Source: Avena insularis
Taxonomy: Eukaryota; Streptophyta; Magnoliopsida; Poales; Poaceae
Direction: 5' to 3'
NCBI GenBank assembly: GCA_023614405.1
Contig: CM042685.1
Location: forward strand, 236,509,661 to 236,573,660
DNA length: 64,000 nt
Shown here: piece after piece, positions 25,497 to 34,747 of the stretch
How positions within the stretch are numbered: position 1 is the first letter of the stretch
How the letters are laid out: each line of letters begins with the position of its first letter
The notes under the pieces: model-generated
The model's input: only the letters and a program-made list of their open reading frames with translations
Told to the model about the DNA's origin: nothing
Database searches by the model: none
Translations under genes and position numbers: made by a program

Positions 25497-25775
25497 ACTT
25501 GATAACATTTCAGCAAACATACTATCAGCATTTCAGTTGCACTTCAACAGCACAACTACACAACATTTCAGCACCAAATCGATAGCATTTCAGGACAAAA
25601 TGACAACATTTCAACAACACAACTGACATCATTTCAGCACAAAATGACAACATTACAGTAGCACAACTGACAACATTTCAGCAGCATCGCTGGACAATAT
25701 TTCAACACAATTGAACAATATTTTAGCAGCATTTTGGCTTCATTTCAAGCCAGTTTGACAATATTTCAACAATAT
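25497..25775. repeat. degenerate short-period repeats in the MULE subterminal region
   Basis: Variants of ACAACATTTCAGCA with spacers such as GCACAACTG recur more than ten times at irregular 17-40 bp spacing between the left inverted repeat and the end of the transposase gene. They do not extend the transposase reading frame. They could be degenerate transposase-binding sites or simple minisatellite growth. Confidence 0.7.
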
Positions 25776-26142
25776 CAACAGTACACATGGTTTCAGGCCA
25801 CTACCATCCAATCAAAATATTATGGTTCACATGATTATCACAACCATAAGAAAAAGAGCATGTTCTTGCAACCAAATGCACTAAACTCGCCGAAGAGGGC
25901 TAGGCGCAATATTTTTTGCTTCTTGTATATGCACTAGGAGGTGAATTAGCAATTGCAATAGTTGTTGCCCTCTGCCTTGTCATTGGACTTGTAGGAGTAC
26001 CTTGCTTAGTTGGTGTCCTAGGAGTAGTTGTCGCGATGCTTGCTTCAGTTTTTGTTTTTTTCCTACAACTCAATACACATTGTTAGCAATAATATGTAAT
26101 ACATTTATAAGCAAGTGGAAGAAATTTAAACTCGGGAAATAA

Positions 26143-28621
26143 TTACCGTGGAGAAGGTCTAGCATCTCGGTCGGCATCACTTTCAATCTCTTTCTCCGTG
26201 CATGTCTTACGCATATGTCCTATTGCTCCACACCTTTTGCGTTTATGTTTTCTACTGGTTCCACCCTCGGTGTAATTTTTTATCCTCCTAGTTCTTGGAC
26301 GTCCAGCACTCTTGGTAAGTTTGGGAGGAACCATGTCAAACCCAGGATTTACCTTAGGCCATTGCGACCTGCCCCTAATTGGCACGAGAACTCCCTCATA
26401 TGCCGCTCTAAATCTCGCCACCGAGAAGGACTCGTCAACATATTCCTCTAGCTTTTCTTGTTTGGAGAATATGAATTGAAGAGCATGTGTGCATGGCTTA
26501 CCACAAATCTGCCATCTTCTACAAGAGCACTCTTTCTTCTCCAAGTTAACGGTGTGCCTCCAACCATTTCCTGAAATTTCAGCTAGATTTGGTGATGATC
26601 TTGCTTCCAAGTAATGCAGCCCTTTGCTTTTCAAATTTAACTCCTTTATCACACTAGGTAGTATGTAACCTAGCAGCTTTTCCCCAATGGCTCGCCTTTT
26701 CTGTAGCAATATCATTATCATTTCCCTAAGCTTATCTAGAAGCTCAACAAGTGCAAGCTGCTTTATCTCCCTAATCCAATTATTGAAAACCTCTGCTAAA
26801 TTATTCTTCACATACTCAACCTTCGTCATTGCTGAAAATTTGCTTCTTGTCCACACACGATTGTGGTGCATGTGCAAAAATGTTATTGCTTCAGCGCTTT
26901 GTGCTTGTATTTCTGCCATTAGTGCATCATGCTTCTCTATTTCATATGTCCAACATGCAGGCCACATATTATCTAGTATGCCACCTTTGAACTTTTTCTT
27001 GAAGTTAAGCATTAGATGCACCATGCATTCTCTATGTTCACAATTTGGGCAGACTATAGAAATGGCGCTCTCCAACCCCTTGCATGCATCTGTATGTATT
27101 GCAAGCCCTTGTGGCTCTCCAATGGCCAATTTCAATTATTCCATGAACCACAGCCAATTCTCTTTAGTTTCCTTCTCAAAAATACCAAATGCTACCGGAA
27201 ACATCCAACTATGACCATCCACACCAATAGTTGCTGCCAATTGTCCAATATATTTCCCACTAAGAAATGTTGCATCAACCCCCAAACATGGTCTACATCC
27301 TGCCAAAAACCCATCAATGCATGGCTTTAAGGCAATGAACAACCTATTGAAAACATGCACGCTATCACCTTTTTTGTTCTTAGTTGTTTTTATGTCTATC
27401 TCGAATATACTTCCAGGATTAGCTGCCAATAGTTCAGCCTTGAAGCTCCACAACAACTGAAAATTCTCCTTGTATGTGCCTTCCAATTGATCCTTTGCAC
27501 GAGCTCTCCCTTTTCAAACATCAGTATACTCAAGCTTGATATCATACTCCCTTTGCAAACGTTCTCTAATCTGTTTTGCACTCACTATGGCATCCTCCTC
27601 TAGTGCAGCCTTTCCTTTCTCAGCAAGCCAATATCTATTTGCCATTCCCTTGCTACAATTAGCCCTCCCACAAGTATGGCCAAAGGGAAGCTTCTTGACC
27701 TACAATATCAACAAGAGCATTATGAGTGGACAATCCTTGTCGGTAAATGACAATAAAATGACAGAAAATAGCAATGAAAGGTACCATCAATATCTTGGTG
27801 TCCTTTATTTTGGAAGCATGTATTCTCCATGGACAATCCTTGTCGGTGCATTTAGCCCTGAATCTTTGTGGATCACTATACTCCGTGTCAAAGGACCAAT
27901 CTTCTCTAATAGCTAGTTGTCTCAATGCAACTTTAAATGCTTTAGAATCGGGAAATGTGGCTCCAACTGCGATTCGAGGATTGCTTTTATCATGGAGATA
28001 AGTCGGACACAAGTTATTACCAAGTAAAGACTCATCATATCCTTTCGCGTGTTGTGGATCATAAGAATTGTCAACATCCGTTCCTAGTGGAACTCTTGTA
28101 GAAATTACCTCTGGTTCGGCATTATTCTGTGGCTTGGAATTCTCATTTGACCCATCATTCTCCTTCTGCAAATATGTGCTCTCCCCATCACATCCAATCT
28201 GCTCATCATCCTCGTACTCCCCTGCATACGCTTGTTTCGGCCAAGCAAAAAAGGGTGCACGAACCGGCTGATCATCATCATCCTCGGCCATGACAAGAAC
28301 ATGAGCATGTTCATTATGTTGTTGTTTGCTCTCAATGGTCACACCAAACCGTACTATTTTTGTGCCTGAACATGCATCAAACAATTCAGCAATCTCTGAT
28401 TCAGAAATCAATGGGACTGTGGTATGTCCAGTTCCATACCAAATGGTCATTCTCTGATCATCAGACCGTCTAAACTTCTCCTCGACAGCCGCCTTAATGT
28501 GCTCCACAGACAAATTCCGACCGAACATAAAACCCCATGTTTTGCCCCTTGTGTAGATTCTCCTACCGTCTACAATTGTCAAGAAAGATTGAACATCTAT
28601 TTCTACTTTGAATTCATCCAT
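26143..28621 (-). pseudogene. MuDR-family transposase with two nonsense codons
   Basis: Two exons, 28621-27785 and 27699-26143, join in frame across an 85-bp GT-AG intron (27700-27784) to give a 797-codon reading. Near residues 215-275 is the MuDR DNA-binding region (VGATFPDSKAFKVAL ... CTDKDCPWRIHAS). The MULE catalytic core follows, with GVDATFLSGKYIG near 420, HTDACKG near 484 and AEVFNNW as the likely acidic third motif. A SWIM zinc finger CSCRRWQICGKPCTH lies near 670. A zinc knuckle near 770 keeps CGAIGHMRKTC but lacks the first cysteine. The frame is otherwise intact, broken only by TGA at 27514-27516 (codon 341) and TAA at 27136-27138 (codon 467). It would cut and join the element's ends in the nucleus; as it stands it should be inactive. 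Confidence 0.9.
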
Positions 28622-28689
28622 CAGATCGACTCTGAAACAAATAAATACAAAAAAAATCTAAATTTTAATGCCTTTTACAGTGGACAATA

Positions 28690-29000
28690 GCAGGAGCATC
28701 ATGAAGAATAGCAGGGCTCACCACGGTCGGTCGAGCCACGGCCGGCAGAGGACGGAGGGCGGCAGATTTAACAAGCCCCGTGGATGAGGCGGATCATGTG
28801 GCCGGGCAGAGGCGGAAGTGCTGCCGGCGAAGGCGGCGAGGCCGATGAGAGCGGAAGCCGGTGAAGGGCGGAGGCCGACCATGTCCGGTCGAGCGAAGGA
28901 CAACTGAGAGAGGCGGCCAGCGGTATAGGATCTAGAGGGAGGGGGAGCAGGGGGAGGCACCAGCGGGAGCAGTGGGGAGGTGCCATGGTTTCTCTTCTCT
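28690..29000 (-). other. GC-rich block in the MULE upstream of the transposase
   Basis: This ~300-bp GC-rich stretch differs sharply from the AT-rich remainder of the element. On the minus strand it holds a 105-codon ORF (28768-29085) rich in Pro, Leu and Ser with no motif. It may be the transposase promoter and leader, or host DNA captured as in Pack-MULEs. I cannot decide between these without comparison to host genes. Confidence 0.35.
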
Positions 29001-29108
29001 GTTTCTCACCACGGGAGGATAAACGACGGTGGTAGGTATAAGGGGTAGTTTGGGAAGTATGAAAAAAACTAACAGGTTGACTCACGGCTTCTGTTTGACA
29101 ACTGATGG

Positions 29109-29223
29109 AAGTGTTATTCTGGCTATAAAAACTGAGAGGAGAGTGTTATTTTTGCAAGATGGTTTTTACTAGTGGTATTTTGGCAAGTTTGGTTTTCACT
29201 AGTGGTATTTTGGCTATTGTCTC
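29109..29223 (-). repeat. right terminal inverted repeat of the MULE
   Basis: It is the inverse complement of 25323-25435 with few mismatches. Its outer end GGCTATTGTCTC abuts the duplication AAACTGGAT at 29224. Confidence 0.9.
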
Positions 29224-29281
29224 AAACTGGATCTCACCTAGACGGGAACGCCCAAGACAGGGAGGAGCTCAAGGCTAAGTC

Positions 29282-29458
29282 TTATCCTCCTCCACTGTCG
29301 TTGTTGCCAAAGGCGAGATCGATGTCGTCCCAGAGGAGGAACGCCGCGGAGACTATGATGAATGTGATGCTGGCGGCGAGCATGAAGAGGAGCTTGGCAA
29401 TGGCGGCGGCGACAAGGTTGGCGAGGAAGAAGGCGAAGAGGAGCCCCCACTGAATCAT
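29282..29458 (-). CDS. 58-residue putative two-helix membrane protein
   Basis: The reading starts MIQWGLLFAFFLANLVAAA at 29458 and stops with TAA at 29282-29284. Residues about 4-26 and 28-43 are two strongly hydrophobic segments separated by only a few residues. The tail (WDDIDLAFGNNDSGGG) is acidic and soluble, as in small hairpin membrane proteins. Base composition is GC-rich at third positions, like a grass coding exon. The MULE lies about 50 bp beyond the stop, so it would sit in the 3' untranslated region. Other frames just upstream give plausible N-terminal extensions (MAADCPAAIHRALTRFMPRP from 29562, and STYLPSPGIEAGASAA), so the real protein may be longer and broken by one or two indels, or this may be a gene fragment. 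I do not recognise the family. Confidence 0.4.
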   Translation of the reverse strand: MIQWGLLFAFFLANLVAAAIAKLLFMLAASITFIIVSAAFLLWDDIDLAFGNNDSGGG

Positions 29459-30210
29459 GCCGCGGACGCGCCGGCCTCGATGCCGGGGGACGGCAAGTAG
29501 GTGGAGGGCGGGGCATGAAGCGGGTCAGAGCGCGGTGGATCGCGGCGGGGCAGTCGGCAGCCATCCTCCGATGGCTGGTGAGATCCACGTCTCCTATTCC
29601 TCTTCTGTGTGAGGGAGACGAGAGGATAAGGGGAATCGGGATTTTGGTCCTGTGTTCAATCGGGGTCTTGGCTGCGCCGCCCAGAGCAAGCCACAGGATT
29701 GCGATCGGACGCGCGGAGGACGTGCGCACTTTGTAAAGCCGGAAAGTGCCCAGGCACGAATTAGATTTCACGTTCAGAAAAACGCTTATACTACAATGAA
29801 GATATCGTATTTTAGAGGATGAATATTCAAGGAGATCTGCCAAAGTTAGCTCGTATCGATTAATAGGCGCCCACTGGATAGCGCAAGAGTAGGATGACCG
29901 AGGGTACAAAGATCGATCGGGCTTTGGAAGAGCGAAATGGCCTTCAGTTGGTCAAATATCAGTGGTAGTCAAGTTTCCCTGGATGTGGAGAACCGGACCT
30001 TCTCCTCTGCATCTGCATGTAGTGCTGGTCCGCTATGAGCCTATGACTCGTCGGAATAGAAGAAAAGCAGCTCCTCGTTGGCAATCGGCAACAACCTGCG
30101 ATTCCTCGTTATGCGCATTGGTCATCAAGTTCCGTCTCTATGTGACCCGGTGTTTTGTCAAGTCTTGAAGTTGCGAGCTTGGTACTCATCCAATGAAACA
30201 AGTTACTTAA
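29459..30210. other. GC-rich upstream flank of the 58-codon ORF, then unassigned
   Basis: On the minus strand, 29460-29760 looks like a leader or promoter (pyrimidine-rich CTTATCCTCTCGTCTCCCTC). A longer ORF in another frame spans 29238-29909 without a recognisable motif. Nothing is assignable from 29910 to 30210. Confidence 0.35.
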
Positions 30211-30718
30211 GAGCATCTCCACTCGACCCTCCTAAGGTCCTTCTAAAGGTGAAATGAGGGCGCCGACATAGAAAAACTCGTCCAGCCCTTCCCCAAAACC
30301 GAAATGGTGCCGATACGGCTCAACTAAACATCCGGCACCCCAGGCCGAACCCAACCCGAGGGGTTGTCAATCGGCGGCACCGGCGCAACATGAAAAAGTA
30401 GGCGGACCAGCCTTGTCGGTGGGACACCAAAATCTTCTCTCCTTTTTCCCCTCTCTTTTTTGAGAGCCGAGTGGCAAGGTGGGTGTCAATCATCGAGCGG
30501 CAGGACATCAAGCTCGGTCTCATCAAGGCCAACATGAAGGCAAAGAACACGAGGGAGGACTTGGAGATCTTGATGGTCAACACGAAGGACATGGACGAAG
30601 AGGAGAAGGTGTGGTGTGTTGATCAGCGCGCATTGATTCTCTCTGAGAGCCGAGCCAGGCCAGGCTGACACCAGCATCACAGCTGCGGCTACCGCCCCAC
30701 TAATCGGCACCAGCAGCA
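30211..30718 (+). mobile_element. Harbinger-like fragment with NAM-associated-type coding end
   Basis: The block begins GAGCATCTCCACTCGACC, a start seen in grass Harbinger-type and related derivatives. It then carries 30471-30668 on the plus strand: IERQDIKLGLIKANMKAKN, then TREDLEILMVNTKDMDEE and KVWCVDQRALIL. This resembles the C-terminal end of the Myb/NAM-associated ORF that partners Harbinger transposases. The start of that ORF is missing, so this is an internally deleted derivative, cut on the right by the gypsy LTR at 30719. Confidence 0.5.
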
Positions 30719-33700
30719 TGTCAACACCCGGATATTTAATCGCAGATGCCTGTTATGTCATACATCGCAATCCAAGGATTACCATTTTTGTGAGACATAA
30801 CAGATTGGTACCATAATTCATCATCCATTATAAACCATAATAAAGGTCTTACAAATAAAGGATCTCATGATCCAGCCTTAATACAATCAACACAGCGGAA
30901 TAATAATAGGGTTAGCATGGTCGAAGCTCCATCATCAGGGTCACAAGCAACGCTGACGATGGGAGATGATCCTAGTTGCCATAGACTTCCTGCTGGCCAT
31001 CATCCTGGTAGTCCTCCTCATAGTCTGGCCATAGGAATATCCAGGGATAAATCCATGAGTACTCTTTAAGTACTCGCAAACTAATACTAACAATTAAGGT
31101 AGTTCGAGTAGGAATCCTAAGCTCTAGGTTTATTTGCAAAAAGTCAGGTTTATCTCTAACTGAGTTTAGAAGTAAAGAAAACTAGTTTAAAGTTTTACAA
31201 CACCTAAGTGGGAACTTAGTTTTCATGTTCACAATCCTGTTGTGGTCAAGTCAAAGTCACAGTTCATACAACATGTCATTTTGAAAACATCTGACGACGG
31301 AACAGTATGGCCACTCCAACTGTCCATAACCACGGACACGGCTATTCGAATAATTTGACACTCTGCAGACGTGGTACACTTTCACCACAACATTCGATAC
31401 ATCCGTCAGGAACAATCCCGAATCACCATACTTAGTATGCGGATAATCAATCCTAACCTTTCAATAACACACCCTAGTATAGGCACCTTTCCTATGAGTT
31501 TGGCCTCCCAACCATGACCATTTGTCATCTTGGGAACTGCACAGGTGGACATTCATCACGAGGTAGCCTCAGCTCAAACCTCTTCTGTAAGGGAACCCAT
31601 ACTAAGATATATAAACTTCTAGTCAAGCCCTACCCAAATTCGGGTATTGTGGTTGTACGGTAAAATTGGAATGGTATTGCATCCGAACCCAACCATCAGC
31701 TTTTATAAAAGGGCTAAGGCTCATGCCTCAACATTTTCATCATCAAATCGTATGGTGTTCAACACACATGTCAAAACATTTCATTAGAATGACTCATCAT
31801 TCCAAGGTTTTCATAATCATTTTCACCAAGTATTCCCATCTAAAGTAATCAACTTTTATGCTTAGCACTAGCCACTAGAATTGAGGGTAATCACTAATGA
31901 GGGGTGCTAATCAAGTGTGACTATCCAAATCTAGATCTCATGCCTCAGTATAACATCTAGTTCTAACTAACTTAGGCCAAGTTTTATGCTCTTTATGCTA
32001 CCTATAATAACTTGCCAAAACTCACAAATAACTAAGTAAAAGGGTAATAAAGAACTTTGATAAAGAACTAAAAGAATAAAGCTTACAAGTAAAACTGGGA
32101 TTTGGTATAATCAAGGTTGCATGACCAAAGTATGCCTAATGCATCTTGCATAGGTTAACTGGTAGGTTTAGGCTCGCAAGGATGACTTGCATGGTTTAGC
32201 TTAGCTTGCATAGCTCATCTTGACAGTAATAGCTTGCCTTGATTGGTGCAGTGGTTGAAGTTTTCTTCTTCTTCGAAATACTCCTCCTCCTCGTAGCCTT
32301 GGTCGGCACTAGCGTCTATAAATAAATACGAGGTACACAATCACCAAAGAATACTTAACTACCTCTATTTAGCACACAAAGGTTCACCTAGATGATCTAG
32401 CATCATCACAAACATCACATGAAATAAAGACCTAGTCTTATTTATTTTATTTTGGAAAAGTAATTTCTACTCATTGAAATCTACTTAAGATTTAATATTC
32501 TCCAATTAAAATATGGGATCACGTTGACACATGTCATCACCACATATTCTAATACTTGAGAATGTGATTTATAGTGGTGGTCATATTTAAACTTATTAAT
32601 TTATATGATTAAAGTGACTAGAAATGCCTATGGGGCATTCTTTTAATACTTGTCCAAGATTACTACAGGTAAACCTAAATATTTTTACATATTCAGTTAG
32701 ATCTTGTAAAATGTGATTTTTAAGAGTTGGAATCAACTCAAAAGAATTTATGATTGATTTCTCAAAAATGTTTTAATGTGGAAAAGTCTCTGTCTTGTTA
32801 TTTTTACTATAGGTGATCTATAATTTCAAATGGTTTGAATCCAACGGTCTTGGATTAATAATTTGAATACCTTCCTAACAAAATTGGTTTCATGCAATTT
32901 GGTTTGGTAAAACTCTTCGAATTGATTTTCAAAGTGTCTGGTTGAACTAGGTTTGAATTAAAATGGAAAATATCTATTTGAACTACTGGGCTACGCGCGA
33001 GAAAGTTTCTAGGCCAGGCCAGGTGCACAGCGCACGCACAACGGGCTGCTGACATGGGGGTCCAGGTGTCAGTGACTTAGTCTAAGCGAAGGGGTATGTT
33101 TCAATCTGGCTTGTGCGATTAGACTAGGATCTTCGGCTGTGATTCGTCGTCTTCGTCGAATAGCGCCGATGAGACTGAACCCTAACGGCGACAGTGGGGG
33201 TACTCGGTGGCTCACCTGGGATCCAGCTAGGGTCGGCGATGGGGGCGAACGACATTGTCGATGACGGCGGTTCAAACGGTGGTCGTGACGGTTCCTGGGG
33301 TGGCTCCAATCAACGGCTCCACTATTCCTCTACAGCGGCGGACTCCAGTGAAATTCCGGTGGGCTGGTGCTCGCCTTGCTCCGGGGAAGGGTCAGGGGTG
33401 GTTTTGAGAGAGAGGGGAGTGAGATGGTGTGGAGAATGAGGGACGGGGTGGCCTCTATTTATACACCGGTGAGAGGGGCAGCGCGGGATGGTCAGAGCTC
33501 GCCGGTGACGATGATGCAGTGAGCTAACGGCATGGCGAAGGGCATAGGCCGGTGCGGTGTTCCCTGGCGATCATCCTGGGCTTGAAGGCGCGATAAGGGG
33601 TAGTAGAGAATGGTCAGAACGGGTCAATGCTCTAAGCGGCACCGATGGTGTTTTAGACGACGTACAGGGGCTACTAGTCACGCGACGGCGAACGGGCATG

Positions 33701-34696
33701 TCTGGGGGTAGCTAGGATCATGGAGATCATAGTTATGCGCGGTGAGGGCGAGGCGCGGCTTGTGCGAGCGTGTCGGCTACGGCGCTCTTGCGTGCTCTCG
33801 ACATGGTAGAGACAAAATGGGAACGGTTGTTCTTAGTGGTCCAGGTGCGCTCGAGGGCTGGACAGAGAGTGGCGGTGGACGGTGGCCTGCCTCGTGGACA
33901 TCTTGGACGGGCGCGGCGTTTGCTCCTACGTGCTGGCAAGGGTGACCTCAGGTGGCATGACATTGCTGCAAGGGTAGGGTTATTGGCTTGTTAAATGCAC
34001 TGGTGGTCACTGGGGAGACAAGGGGAGAGAATTGAGGACAATGGGGGAACAAGGCATTGATCAAGAATAGTGAAAGTTAGGCAGTTTAATCTGTGCTCAC
34101 CATGTGTTTGATGAAATGGTCGCATGAGATTTTAATTTGAATTTTTGGCTGAATTTTGGTGAGTGCTCATATCACATGCTTGGTAGGTCTGGGGTTGCTT
34201 GGGTTTGTCAACGTGAACTAGTTTGGTTGGGTTTTGAGAAATGGTGATCTTAGTACCTATACTTGATTCAATTTTGAACTGTCCTTTAAACAGATTTGGA
34301 ACTTGTTTATGTTGGTTTGTAAAGTGGGCTTGGGTTCATTGTTACTTGGTATAGCAAGGGGTGAAAATAATTGGATTTGTTTCTGTTAAAAATCTTGGAC
34401 TAGGACACCCAAAGTGGTCTAGTGGTTAACTTTGGTCAAAATGACCATTTGCTTATATATCTTATTTTTGATTTTCTCTTCATTTGATTCTGCTTGGAAA
34501 TGATCTAGATGATATTGTTTTCATCTTTAAACCAATCCTTGTCATTCATAGTAATCAAACATGGCAATCTAAATCATTCATGCATTCATCACACACACAT
34601 GCATTCATATTCATTTTAATAACAAAAGTTTTTGTTAACCCTAAACTTGGGTGATTGGAACTTGATAATCTTAATTAATATTTTTGGGATGTTACA
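30719..34696 (-). repeat. gypsy 3' LTR (3978 bp)
   Basis: It starts TGTCAACACCCGG and ends GGATGTTACA in plus coordinates. The first ~156 bp match the 5' LTR fragment at 46006-46162. On the minus strand a TATAAATA box lies at 33456-33463 within GC-rich sequence (about 33000-33980). Several ORFs of 60-84 codons in that block overlap on both strands and show no motif. Confidence 0.9.
33456..33463 (-). promoter_or_regulatory. TATA box of the gypsy LTR
   Basis: The minus strand reads GTATAAATAGAGGCC, a strong plant TATA box in the middle of the LTR, at the place expected for the U3/R boundary. Confidence 0.65.
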
Positions 34697-34712
34697 AGCC
34701 TTCCCTCCTTAA
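34697..34712 (-). promoter_or_regulatory. polypurine tract of the gypsy element
   Basis: On the minus strand AAGGAGGGAAGGCT directly precedes the LTR start TGTAACATCCC. Confidence 0.8.
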
Positions 34713-34747
34713 ACAAAATATCGTCCCGATATTTAAGAAAAATAAAA

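Larger units (their letters stand above)
25323..29223 (-). mobile_element. Mutator-like element (MULE), complete
   Basis: A perfect 9-bp duplication, AAACTGGAT, lies at 25314-25322 and 29224-29232. The 3901-bp element starts GAGACAATAGCCAAAATACC and ends with its inverse complement. The terminal inverted repeats extend about 110 bp (25323-25435 and 29109-29223) with few mismatches and contain repeats of CCACTAGTGAAAACCAA-type units. Inside is a MuDR-family transposase gene on the minus strand. The 9-bp duplication, long inverted repeats and transposase all agree. The intact ends and clean duplication suggest a rather recent insertion, but the transposase carries two nonsense codons. Confidence 0.95.

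Noticed and set aside
26687..27330. Plus-strand ORFs of 104-175 codons across the MULE
   Set aside because: They are shadows of the transposase exons on the minus strand, which carry the MuDR domains.
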